A stretch of DNA of 64,000 nt. Origin: an uncultured Collinsella sp. (lineage in GTDB: Bacteria; Actinomycetota; Coriobacteriia; Coriobacteriales; Coriobacteriaceae). The notes beneath the pieces are model-generated. The model searched no databases and had not been told where the DNA came from. It saw only the letters and a program-made list of their open reading frames with translations. The position numbers were made by a program, and so were the translations under genes. Shown piece by piece: positions 35,012 to 43,134 of the stretch. Positions within the stretch are counted from its first letter, which is position 1. Each line of letters begins with the position of its first letter. The stretch covers positions 25,376-89,375 of the forward strand of contig CABVDH010000007.1 in assembly GCA_902497065.1 (NCBI GenBank), read 5' to 3'.

Positions 35012-35944
35012 ATGGCTCGTCGAACGCCTTCTCAATTGAATATGCTGCTCGCCGTCGATAAGCCGGTGGGTTGCACGTCCCATGACGTGGTCTCGCAATG
35101 CCGACGCGCTCTCCATGAGCGGCGCGTCGGCCATGCCGGTACGCTCGACCCCATGGCATCGGGTGTCATGGTTGTGGGCGTGGGTCAGGCCACCCGTTTG
35201 CTGGGTATGCTCACGCTCGATACCAAAAGCTACGTCGCCGACATCTCGTTTGGTGCCGAGACCAATACCGATGATGCGGAGGGCGAGGCGGTCCGCACGG
35301 TGGCTGTTGCCAACGAGCTCCGCGATCCTGCCTATGCCCGTGAGCACTTGGCCGCCATGCTGGGTCCGCAGATGCAGGTGCCGCCGGCGTTTTCGGCTAT
35401 CTCGGTCAATGGCGTTCGCGCCTACAAGTCTGCTCGCGAGGGCAATGCGGTGGACCTACCTCCACGCCCCGTCGAGGTTTATGCCGCCGACCTGATCGCC
35501 GTGGGCGGTGAGGGTGATTCGTGTGTGTGGACCGTGGCGTTCTCGGTGAGCAAGGGCACCTATATCCGTGCGCTCGCTCGCGACCTGGGCCGCGCCTGCG
35601 AGAGCGCCGCGCACATTTCCGCGCTGCGCCGCACGGCCTCCGGTGTTGTTTCCATTGGCGCCTGTCATGCGGTGGAGGAGCTTTCTCCCGAGTCCGCGGC
35701 TAGCTTTGCTCTGGATCCCATTGCAGCCCTGGGCGCCACGCGTGTTGACTTGCCGGGTAATCTTGCCGACGACCTGCTCTGCGGCCGTCGCATTCCCGTT
35801 GAGCGTGCGCTTGCCGATTTCGATGCCTCGAAGGCGCCGTTTGCGCTGGTGCTCGATGGGGGACTCAAGGCGCTCGCCCGCATTGAGGGTGGCCGCTTTG
35901 TTATGGAGCACGTGTTTCCGCAGGCAATCGGCGGTGTTCGATGA
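35012..35944 (+). CDS. truB: tRNA pseudouridine(55) synthase
   Basis: 310 aa. It forms pseudouridine 55 in the T-loop of tRNAs. The catalytic Asp lies in GHAGTLDPMASGVMVVGVG; other family blocks are LLAVDKPVGCTSHDVV at the N-terminus, KSYVADISFG and SKGTYIRALARDLG. The C-terminal part is the usual PUA-like extension. ATG at 35012 follows nrnA by 15 bases, and the stop overlaps ribF (ATGATG at 35941). Confidence 0.93.
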   Translation: MARRTPSQLNMLLAVDKPVGCTSHDVVSQCRRALHERRVGHAGTLDPMASGVMVVGVGQATRLLGMLTLDTKSYVADISFGAETNTDDAEGEAVRTVAVANELRDPAYAREHLAAMLGPQMQVPPAFSAISVNGVRAYKSAREGNAVDLPPRPVEVYAADLIAVGGEGDSCVWTVAFSVSKGTYIRALARDLGRACESAAHISALRRTASGVVSIGACHAVEELSPESAASFALDPIAALGATRVDLPGNLADDLLCGRRIPVERALADFDASKAPFALVLDGGLKALARIEGGRFVMEHVFPQAIGGVR

Positions 35945-36948
35945 TGTTTTCCGCTCGCGAGCTCGCGCGTGTCTTTTTCGCGGGCGAGTCGGACGAGGCT
36001 CGCATCGTTACTGCCGATACGTTTGATAAGTGCGAGCACTTGGGTGCCGCATCGATCGCCATTGGCGTGTTCGATGGCGTGCACCGTGGACACCAGGAGC
36101 TCATTACGGCGCTTGTCCGTGATGCCCGTGCCCATGGCTGCAAGGCAGTCGTAGTTACCTTCGATCCCGACCCGGACGTTGTGGTGAGCTCTTCGCCCGC
36201 TCAAAAATTGATGACGACGGCCGACCGTCTGCATGCCTTGGCTCAGACCGGGGTCGATGTGGTGGTGGCCGTTCCCTTTACGCCAGAGGTTGCGGTACTC
36301 GACCATGTTGATTTTCTCTCGCTGGTGTCGCGTCTGGTCGACATTCGCTCGATTCGCGTTGGCAGTGACTTTAGGCTGGGTCGTGGCGGTGCTTCTGGTG
36401 TTGCCGAGATGCGCTCCTGGGGTTCCGAGCGCGGCGTTGACGTGTATGGTCACGACCTGCTTTGCGAGGGCGGTGAGGCCATTTGCGCCACCCGCATTCG
36501 TCATGAGCTGGGACAGGGCCATGTGGAGCTTGCTGCTGAGTTACTCGGCCGTCCGTATATGGTGCGTGGCGGTGTTATTCGCGGCCGTCACGAGGGTTCT
36601 GGCATGGGCTTTCCCACGGCAAACTTGCAGGTTCCCGACGGCATTCAGGTGCCAGCCGATGGCGTGTATGAGGGTCTGGTGCTGGTCAATGACATCGTGT
36701 GGCCCGCTGCCGTTAACGTCGGACTGCCGCCGACGTATGCCGACGATGCCGCTTCGGCGCATCTCGAGGCCAACTTAATTGGTTATACGGGCGACCTGTA
36801 CGGCGCTTTCGTTTCGCTGGCGTTTACGCGCTGGCTGCGTCCCTCGCGTGTGTTCGATTCGCTGGATGAGTTGATCGCGACCGTCGAGGGTAATATCGAA
36901 GATATTCGTCACAACTTGGGCGATCAGGGGGTGAGCATCCGTGATTAG
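35941..36948 (+). CDS. ribF: bifunctional riboflavin kinase / FAD synthetase
   Basis: 335 aa. The N-terminal nucleotidyltransferase (FAD synthetase) shows IGVFDGVHRGHQELITAL and SIRVGSDFRLGRGG. The C-terminal flavokinase shows GRHEGSGMGFPTANLQVPDG and AVNVGLPPTY. It converts riboflavin to FMN and FAD. It overlaps truB by four bases and dnaG by eight, continuing the coupled operon. Confidence 0.92.
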   Translation: MMFSARELARVFFAGESDEARIVTADTFDKCEHLGAASIAIGVFDGVHRGHQELITALVRDARAHGCKAVVVTFDPDPDVVVSSSPAQKLMTTADRLHALAQTGVDVVVAVPFTPEVAVLDHVDFLSLVSRLVDIRSIRVGSDFRLGRGGASGVAEMRSWGSERGVDVYGHDLLCEGGEAICATRIRHELGQGHVELAAELLGRPYMVRGGVIRGRHEGSGMGFPTANLQVPDGIQVPADGVYEGLVLVNDIVWPAAVNVGLPPTYADDAASAHLEANLIGYTGDLYGAFVSLAFTRWLRPSRVFDSLDELIATVEGNIEDIRHNLGDQGVSIRD

Positions 36949-39049
36949 CGATGAGGAAAAAGACCAGGTACGCGCTGCGTCTGACTTGGTTGCCATCGTG
37001 CAGGAAACGGTTGAGCTCAAGCCCCGCGGCCATGAGTTTTGGGGCTGCTGCCCCTTCCATGGCGAAAAGACGCCGTCCTTCCACATTATTCCCGCCACGC
37101 AGGTGTGGCATTGCTTTGGCTGCGGCGAGGGTGGCGACGTCTTCACCTATATCATGAAGCGCGAGAACCTGAGCTTTCCCGAGTCAATCCGTTATTTGGC
37201 CGATCGCGCAGGTATTGAGCTGCACGACACCGGAGATCGCCGCGAGCGCGGTACTAAGCGTGCCCGCATCTACGATCTGTGCGCCGAGACCGCCCAGTTC
37301 TACCACACCATGCTTATGCGCGGTAAGGACGGTCGTCCGCGCGAGTACTTTGCCAGCCGCGGCATGGGTGGCGACGTCTGCCGCCGCTACTGCCTGGGCT
37401 TTGCACCAGGCCGTAACGCGCTGGTGTCGCACCTGTCCCAGGCGGGTTTTACCCCGCAGGAGATGATCGACGCCAATGTTGCCGTGAGCCGCGGGCGCGG
37501 GCAGCTTGCCGACCGCTTCTACGACCGTGTGATGTTCCCCATCTTTGACGAGCAGGGTCACAACATTGCCTTTGGCGGTCGCATTATGGGCGACGGCCAG
37601 CCTAAGTATCTCAACACCGCCGAGACGAGCGTGTTCCATAAAAAGCGAAACCTCTACGGCTTTAATTGGGCCAAGGAGTTTATCGTCGCGCAAGATACCG
37701 CCATTGTGGTGGAGGGCTATACCGACTGCATCGCCTGCTGGGAGGCGGGGATTAAAAACGTCGTCGCCACGCTGGGCACCGCGCTCACGGAGCATCACGT
37801 CAAGACGCTCACCCGCTTTGCCAAGCGCATCGTGTATATGTTCGACGGCGATGCCGCGGGCCAGAAGGCCGCCCGCCGTGCGATTCAGTTTATTGAGCAG
37901 GATTCGATGGATCTGCGTTGCGTGGTGCTGCCCGACGGTAACGATCCCATGGAGTTCATCACGGCGCACGGCGGAGAGGAGCTGCAGAAACGCATTGACG
38001 CCGCCGAGCCGCTCATGGACTTTGTGTACCGTTCGCTGCAGGAGTCGAGCGATATTAGCACGCCGGGCGGTCGCGCCAAGGCGCTGGAAGATGCGCTGAC
38101 GCTTATCTATCCGCTGCGCGATAGCTATATGATCGACACGTACTTTATCCAGATTGCCGACCTGCTTGGTTTGGACCTGGAGACCGTGCGCGCGAGCTCG
38201 GGCCGTGTGTTTCGCGATGTCGCCAAGCGCGAGGATGCTGAACGACGTCGTGAGCAGAACTATGAGCGCCAGCGGGCACAGGCTGAGCGGTCCGGTAGCG
38301 CGGGCGGTCGGGCGTCGGGTTCTCGCGATGCCGGTCGCGGCGCTTGGGCATCGGGCGCGACGCCGCCGGTGTCCGCGCCGGTCGAAGAAGAGCCGTACGA
38401 CTACGTCCCGCTCGATGCCTACGGTGCCGCGCCCGTGGAGGTCGTCGACGACCTTCCGCCGATCGATGTGCCTGATGGTATGGGCGCTGTGCCTGCGGCT
38501 GACGGTTCGGGCGCACCGGCTGCGGCGGCGCCGATGGTTTTGACCGATCTAGAGCGCAAGTCCTTGGCAGGGGAGCGCGAGCTGTTGACCATGCTCACGA
38601 GCTACCCCGACCTGTTCCGCACGTATGCCGACCGCATCTGCTCCATCGAGTGGGTCGACCCACGTCACGAGTCCATCGCATGGGCCGTTTTGGCAACGCC
38701 GCCGGGAACCGATCCTTCAGCCTGCATGGATGCGGCGCGCTCGGTGTGTCCCGAGGCGGCAACGCTTGTGAGTGCCGGGCGCATCTCGGCGACGAGTAAG
38801 CACCCCACCGAGACGAACATCGTGTTTATGCTTGATACGCTCGAGCTCTACACCATCAAGCGCCGTATGCGTGCCGCACAGGCCAAGCTGCGCCAGGACC
38901 GTTCACTCGATGATGAGGCCCGTCGCGCCCTGACCGTGCAGGCCGCGCAGGATTCGCAGCGTCAACGCGAGCTGCAAAAGTCGATCGGCGGCGTGGCGGA
39001 TCCGTTCCGCTTGATCGGCCTGGAGGCCGCAGGTACCGAACAGGCCTAG
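36941..39049 (+). CDS. dnaG: DNA primase
   Basis: 702 aa. The N-terminal CHC2 zinc domain is clear (FWGCCPFHGEKTPSFH, VWHCFGCGEGGDVF). The RNA polymerase/TOPRIM core follows with VVEGYTDCIACWEAGI and MFDGDAAGQKAARRA. After about residue 430 comes a low-complexity Ala/Gly/Pro linker and then a helical C-terminal DnaB-interaction domain. It makes RNA primers for Okazaki fragments. Together with rpoD it forms a dnaG-rpoD pair, the remnant of the classic macromolecular-synthesis operon. Start GTG 36941 lies within the ribF end. Confidence 0.94.
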   Translation: MISDEEKDQVRAASDLVAIVQETVELKPRGHEFWGCCPFHGEKTPSFHIIPATQVWHCFGCGEGGDVFTYIMKRENLSFPESIRYLADRAGIELHDTGDRRERGTKRARIYDLCAETAQFYHTMLMRGKDGRPREYFASRGMGGDVCRRYCLGFAPGRNALVSHLSQAGFTPQEMIDANVAVSRGRGQLADRFYDRVMFPIFDEQGHNIAFGGRIMGDGQPKYLNTAETSVFHKKRNLYGFNWAKEFIVAQDTAIVVEGYTDCIACWEAGIKNVVATLGTALTEHHVKTLTRFAKRIVYMFDGDAAGQKAARRAIQFIEQDSMDLRCVVLPDGNDPMEFITAHGGEELQKRIDAAEPLMDFVYRSLQESSDISTPGGRAKALEDALTLIYPLRDSYMIDTYFIQIADLLGLDLETVRASSGRVFRDVAKREDAERRREQNYERQRAQAERSGSAGGRASGSRDAGRGAWASGATPPVSAPVEEEPYDYVPLDAYGAAPVEVVDDLPPIDVPDGMGAVPAADGSGAPAAAAPMVLTDLERKSLAGERELLTMLTSYPDLFRTYADRICSIEWVDPRHESIAWAVLATPPGTDPSACMDAARSVCPEAATLVSAGRISATSKHPTETNIVFMLDTLELYTIKRRMRAAQAKLRQDRSLDDEARRALTVQAAQDSQRQRELQKSIGGVADPFRLIGLEAAGTEQA

Positions 39050-39159
39050 ATGTTGTGGTCAACCAGCGTATTCTCGCCTATATCCAGTCCTCTTTTTGGG
39101 TATAGACGTCAATGTGTGTGCTAAAGTATTGAGTCCTGTGGACTATGAAGGGAGAATCT

Positions 39160-40509
39160 GTGCCAAAAAAGACTGAGAGCACGGGTACTGGGCTGGAATC
39201 CTACGTTGCAAAGCTCATGGGCAACGGCTCAAACAGGACTTCGGTAACCGAGGACGAGATTCAGGTCGCCCTGAAGGATATCGATGTTTCTGACGAGCAG
39301 CTCACCGCGGTGTATTCCGCGCTGCGCAACAGCGGCATCCAGATTATCTCCGCGAGCGGTAACGACGACGCCCCCATGGACGTCGACGATGACGATACCG
39401 ATTCTGATACCGACGATTTCGATGACGACGACGAGCGCGATTCCGGCTCGCTCGACGATCATGAGCTCAAGATGGCCCGTCAGGCTGACGCCGAGATGGG
39501 TTCTTCCAAGAGCAAGAAGAAGCGCACCGTGCGCACGTCCCGTTCGCGTTCGCGCGTGCGCGGCATCGATGCCTCCACGGTGATGCTGACCGGCGACCCG
39601 GTCCGTATGTACCTCAAGGAGATCGGCAAGGTCGACCTGCTGACCGCCTCCGAAGAGGTCGATCTGGCCATGAAGATCGAGGCCGGTCTCGAGGCCACCG
39701 AGAAGCTCGAGGCTGCCGATGCTGGTGAGCTCGAACTCACGCGTGCCGAGATGCGTCGTCTTACGCGCATTGAGAACGTGGGCCTCGAAGCCAAGCAGGC
39801 GCTCATCAGTGCAAACCTTCGTCTGGTCGTCTCCATCGCCAAGCGCTATGTCGGTCGCGGCATGCTGTTCCTGGACCTGATCCAGGAGGGCAACCTCGGT
39901 CTGATCCGCGCCGTCGAGAAGTTCGACTACCAGAAGGGCTTTAAGTTCTCCACGTACGCCACATGGTGGATCCGTCAGGCCATCACGCGCGCTATCGCCG
40001 ACCAGGCCCGTACCATCCGTATTCCCGTGCACATGGTCGAGACCATCAACAAGCTCGTCCGCGTGCAGCGTCAGCTCCTTCAGGACCTGGGCCGCGACCC
40101 GACCCCCGAGGAGATCGGTGCCGAGATGGACATGAGCGCCGACCGCGTCCGCGAGATCCAGAAGATCTCGCAGGAGCCCGTGTCGCTCGAGACCCCCATT
40201 GGCGAGGAAGAGGATTCCCAACTGGGCGACTTTATCGAGGACTCCCAGGCCATCGTTCCGCCCGATGCCGCCAGCTTTTCCATGCTGCAGGAGCAGCTCA
40301 CCCAGGTGCTCGACTCGCTTGCCGATCGTGAGCGCAAGGTTATCGAGCTGCGCTTTGGCCTTGTCGACGGACATCCCCGTACGCTCGAGGAAGTCGGCCG
40401 CGAGTTTGGCGTCACGCGCGAGCGTATCCGCCAGATCGAGTCCAAGACCCTGGCCAAGCTCCGCCACCCGAGCCGTTCGAGCAAGCTGAAAGACTATATT
40501 GAGTCTTAA
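39160..40509 (+). CDS. rpoD: primary sigma factor
   Basis: 449 aa from GTG 39160 (GAAGGGAGAATCT before it); an ATG 15 bases upstream lies within the ribosome-binding site. Region 1.1 contains a very acidic stretch ([19 protein letters not shown]). Region 1.2 is [20 protein letters not shown]. Region 2 is complete ([17 protein letters not shown], then [20 protein letters not shown] and [13 protein letters not shown]). Regions 3 and 4 end with the [23 protein letters not shown]. It directs RNA polymerase to housekeeping promoters such as those described here before rimP and the tRNA genes. A terminator follows. Confidence 0.95.
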   Translation: MPKKTESTGTGLESYVAKLMGNGSNRTSVTEDEIQVALKDIDVSDEQLTAVYSALRNSGIQIISASGNDDAPMDVDDDDTDSDTDDFDDDDERDSGSLDDHELKMARQADAEMGSSKSKKKRTVRTSRSRSRVRGIDASTVMLTGDPVRMYLKEIGKVDLLTASEEVDLAMKIEAGLEATEKLEAADAGELELTRAEMRRLTRIENVGLEAKQALISANLRLVVSIAKRYVGRGMLFLDLIQEGNLGLIRAVEKFDYQKGFKFSTYATWWIRQAITRAIADQARTIRIPVHMVETINKLVRVQRQLLQDLGRDPTPEEIGAEMDMSADRVREIQKISQEPVSLETPIGEEEDSQLGDFIEDSQAIVPPDAASFSMLQEQLTQVLDSLADRERKVIELRFGLVDGHPRTLEEVGREFGVTRERIRQIESKTLAKLRHPSRSSKLKDYIES

Positions 40510-40522
40510 CCTCGCAAGCAAG

Positions 40523-40558
40523 AAGCGCCCTCAAGCACATCCGCTTGGGGGCGCTTTC
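40523..40558 (+). terminator. intrinsic terminator of rpoD
   Basis: AAGCGCCCTCAAGC (40523-40536) pairs with GCTTGGGGGCGCTT (40543-40556), with one G-U, around ACATCC, followed by TTTCAT. Confidence 0.85.
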
Positions 40559-40565
40559 ATGTAGA

Positions 40566-40613
40566 CATTGGGGACGTTCTTGAATGACTGGTCGTTTAAG
40601 AACGTCCCCAATG
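40566..40613. repeat. REP-like palindromic element
   Basis: A perfect 16-bp inverted repeat, CATTGGGGACGTTCTT (40566-40581) with its complement at 40598-40613, has a 16-base loop. A related sequence, with the same CATTGGGGACGT core, sits between matE and cobO (60890-60919). This suggests a dispersed repeat family. Confidence 0.6.
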
Positions 40614-40643
40614 ACTGGGTCGGAAAATTTCTTAAAAAAGTTC

Positions 40644-40671
40644 TTGCCCTGAGCTGATTCGTCCGTATAAT
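40644..40671 (+). promoter_or_regulatory. promoter of the tRNA-Asn pair
   Basis: TTGCCC (40644-40649) and a perfect TATAAT (40666-40671) are spaced by 16 bases. The expected start is near 40678, 24 bases before the first tRNA. Confidence 0.8.
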
Positions 40672-40701
40672 AAACTTCGTTGCTTGAGAGCACGCACCTA
40701 T

Positions 40702-40776
40702 TCCTCGGTAGCTCAATGGTAGAGCACGCGGCTGTTAACCGCGCTGTTGTAGGTTCGAGTCCTACCCGGGGAGCCA
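40702..40776 (+). tRNA. tRNA-Asn (GTT), copy 1
   Basis: 75 nt with encoded CCA. Acceptor stem TCCTCGG/CCGGGGA with discriminator G, D-arm GCTCAATGGTAGAGC, anticodon loop CTGTTAA with anticodon GTT, and T-arm GGTTCGAGTCC. Followed after 33 bases by an identical second copy. Confidence 0.95.
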
Positions 40777-40809
40777 GAATTTTCCAGCCCTTTCCGTTGG
40801 GCTTTAAAT

Positions 40810-40884
40810 TCCTCGGTAGCTCAATGGTAGAGCACGCGGCTGTTAACCGCGCTGTTGTAGGTTCGAGTCCTACCCGGGGAGCCA
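40810..40884 (+). tRNA. tRNA-Asn (GTT), copy 2
   Basis: Identical in all 75 positions to copy 1, including the encoded CCA. It is co-transcribed from the same promoter and followed at once by a terminator. Confidence 0.95.
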
Positions 40885-40890
40885 GGTTGT

Positions 40891-40920
40891 AAAACCCGTC
40901 GCTTATGCGGCGGGTTTTTT
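40891..40920 (+). terminator. terminator of the tRNA-Asn transcript
   Basis: AACCCGTCGC and GCGGCGGGTT pair around TTAT, with a TTTTTT tract ending at 40920. Confidence 0.9.
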
Positions 40921-41079
40921 GATGCCGCGATCGCCGTTCGCGAACGTTACCATATCAACATTTCGTGTCGAGGATGTAATCCCGAGGCTCGCCACCTCAA
41001 CATGCCGCGGTCGTTGTAGAATATTGCAATGATTGCTCCCACGACATGGTGCCGCGAGCACCAAGAAAAGGAGATTCTT

Positions 41080-41436
41080 GTGTCTGAGACCATTAACGGC
41101 AGCCTGAGCGTCTCGAACGACGTTATTGCCGATATTGCCGGTTATGCCGCGATGACGTGCTATGGCGTTGTCGGTATGGCTGAGCAGCTCCAGGGCGCCG
41201 AGAGCGTGCGCCTGCTTGCCGGTCAGCGCCTCCGCAAGGGCGTGCTTGTCTCCGCCGACGAGGACGGCCTTACGGTCGATCTTCACGTCGTGCTCGAGAA
41301 CGGCGTCAACATGAAGTCCGTCTGCCACAATCTTTCGAGCTCCGTTGCCTTCACTTTGCAGGAGATCGCCCAGATCGATCCCGCCAGCCTTAAGATCGGC
41401 ATCCATATCGACGCGCTCAAGAGCCGTCTGAACTAG
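41080..41436 (+). CDS. Asp23/Gls24 family envelope-stress protein
   Basis: 118 aa from GTG 41080 with AAAAGGAG upstream. Typical for the family are VSNDVIADIAGYAAMTCYGVVGM at the start, a central beta region (VDLHVVLENGVNMKSVC) and the C-terminal amphipathic stretch. The partner DAK2-domain protein follows after 27 bases; the pair is conserved next to recG in Gram-positive bacteria. Related proteins sit at the membrane or respond to envelope stress; the exact role here is unknown. Confidence 0.85.
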   Translation: MSETINGSLSVSNDVIADIAGYAAMTCYGVVGMAEQLQGAESVRLLAGQRLRKGVLVSADEDGLTVDLHVVLENGVNMKSVCHNLSSSVAFTLQEIAQIDPASLKIGIHIDALKSRLN

Positions 41437-41463
41437 CATCCGAAAACGGAGATTCAAATACCC

Positions 41464-43125
41464 ATGATTGCAAAGACCATTCGCACCTGTTTTCCGATCG
41501 CTGCGGCTGCCGTTTCCGACAAGGCCGAGGAGATCAACAAGCTCAACGTCTTCCCCGTACCCGACGGCGATACCGGCACCAACATGTCGCTCACGCTCGC
41601 CTCGGTGACCAAGGAGCTCTCCGCCCTTCCCGCCGATGCCGACATGGAGGCCATCGCCGGCGCCATCACTCACGGCTCCCTCATGGGCGCCCGCGGTAAC
41701 TCCGGCGTCATCACGTCGCAGATTCTGCGCGGCGTGGCCGAGGGCCTCGTCTCTGCCGATGAGCCCATCACCTCCGCCAACATCGCTTATGCGTTCCGTC
41801 GTGCCGTCAAGGTCGCCTTCCAGGCCGTCCGCAAGCCCATCGAGGGCACGATCCTCACGGTACTGCGCGATGTCTCGACCAAGGCCGACGAGTGCGAAAA
41901 GAAGAAGTTCTCGGCCGAGGACGCGCTCGATGCCATCGTTGTCGAGGCCTACCAGTCTGTCGCCCGCACGCCCGACCTGCTGCCGGTTCTGAAGGAGAAC
42001 GGCGTGGTCGACTCCGGCGCCTTTGGCTTTGCCATCTTCCTGGAGAACTTTGTTGCCGCTGCGCTCGGCCGTAGCACCGTTGTCGAGGATTTCTCCGCCA
42101 CGTTTGATTCTGCCGGCTCTGCCCGCGATGCGGCCCTCGGTCGCGTTGAGATCGAGGCCAACGATGACTGGGAGGGCTCGGAGTTCCGCTACTGCAACGA
42201 GTTCCTCTTTAAGGCCGATGCCCCGTTTGACGAGGACGAGTGCCTTAAGTTCCTGGGCTCCATGGGCGACTGCGAGTTGCTCGTGGGTGCCTATCCCGAC
42301 TACAAGATCCACGTGCACTCCAACACCCCCAACCTGGTGCTCGAGCACATGCTGCAGCTTGGTCAGATCTATGAGGTCTTTATCCACAACATGGAGATGG
42401 AGGCCCACGACCGTACCGCTAAGATCCACGAGGATCAGGAGAAGGCCGCCGAGCCCGCGAAGGCCCTGGGCTTTGTCGCCGTTGCCGCCGGTTCTGGTGA
42501 GGCCGACATCCTCAAGTCCCTCGGCGTTGACGTGATCGTCTCGGGTGGCCAGACCATGAACCCCTCGACCGCCGACCTGTTGGGCGCCGTCGACCAGGTC
42601 AACGCGACCTCGGTCATCATCCTGCCCAATAACGGCAACATCCGCATGGCTGCCGAGGCCGCAGCCTCTGCCTGCACCGACAAGAAGGTCGCCGTCGTTC
42701 CCACCAAGACCGTCCCGCAGGCGTTCTCCGCGCTGTTCGCCGTCCTGCCCGATTCTGAGCTCGAGGACGCCGTTGCCGCCATGGTTGACGCCATCAGCGA
42801 GGTCCGCGATGGCGAGGTCACCCGCGCCGTGCGCGACTCCAGCGCCTCGGACGGCTCTCCGATTCACTCCGGTGACGTCATGGGCATCATCGCCGGCTCC
42901 ATCGACGTGGTCGGTTCCGACGTGAAGCAGGTCACGCTCGACTGCATCAACCGCATGCAGGAGGAAGAGGAAGGCGACGCGCTGACGATTCTGGCCGGCG
43001 AGGAGCTATCCGACGAGGCCTTCCAGGAGATCGTCGACGCCATCGAGGAGGCTCAGCCCGATCTGGAGATCGACGCCCATCGTGGCGAGCAGCCGCTCTA
43101 TCCCGTGATCTTCTCGATCGAGTAG
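41464..43125 (+). CDS. DAK2-domain fatty acid kinase-like protein (FakA/YloV type)
   Basis: 553 aa. The N-terminal DhaL/DAK2 domain binds ADP-Mg through NVFPVPDGDTGTNMSLTL (the Asp triad) and GALMGARGNSGV-like SLMGARGNSGVITSQILRG. A middle domain and a C-terminal domain (VIVSGGQTMNPSTADLLGAV, ATSVIILPNNGN) match FakA, which phosphorylates fatty acids delivered by FakB proteins so that exogenous acids can enter phospholipids. PlsX, encoded 5 kb downstream, uses the same acyl-phosphate pool. In an operon between asp23-like and recG. No fakB is in the window. Confidence 0.88.
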   Translation: MIAKTIRTCFPIAAAAVSDKAEEINKLNVFPVPDGDTGTNMSLTLASVTKELSALPADADMEAIAGAITHGSLMGARGNSGVITSQILRGVAEGLVSADEPITSANIAYAFRRAVKVAFQAVRKPIEGTILTVLRDVSTKADECEKKKFSAEDALDAIVVEAYQSVARTPDLLPVLKENGVVDSGAFGFAIFLENFVAAALGRSTVVEDFSATFDSAGSARDAALGRVEIEANDDWEGSEFRYCNEFLFKADAPFDEDECLKFLGSMGDCELLVGAYPDYKIHVHSNTPNLVLEHMLQLGQIYEVFIHNMEMEAHDRTAKIHEDQEKAAEPAKALGFVAVAAGSGEADILKSLGVDVIVSGGQTMNPSTADLLGAVDQVNATSVIILPNNGNIRMAAEAAASACTDKKVAVVPTKTVPQAFSALFAVLPDSELEDAVAAMVDAISEVRDGEVTRAVRDSSASDGSPIHSGDVMGIIAGSIDVVGSDVKQVTLDCINRMQEEEEGDALTILAGEELSDEAFQEIVDAIEEAQPDLEIDAHRGEQPLYPVIFSIE

Positions 43126-43134
43126 GCTCTGCCT

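Noticed and set aside
41080..43125. Dihydroxyacetone kinase operon
   Set aside because: The DAK2 protein has the FakA-type middle and C-terminal domains and an Asp23-like partner; no DhaK or DhaM is present.
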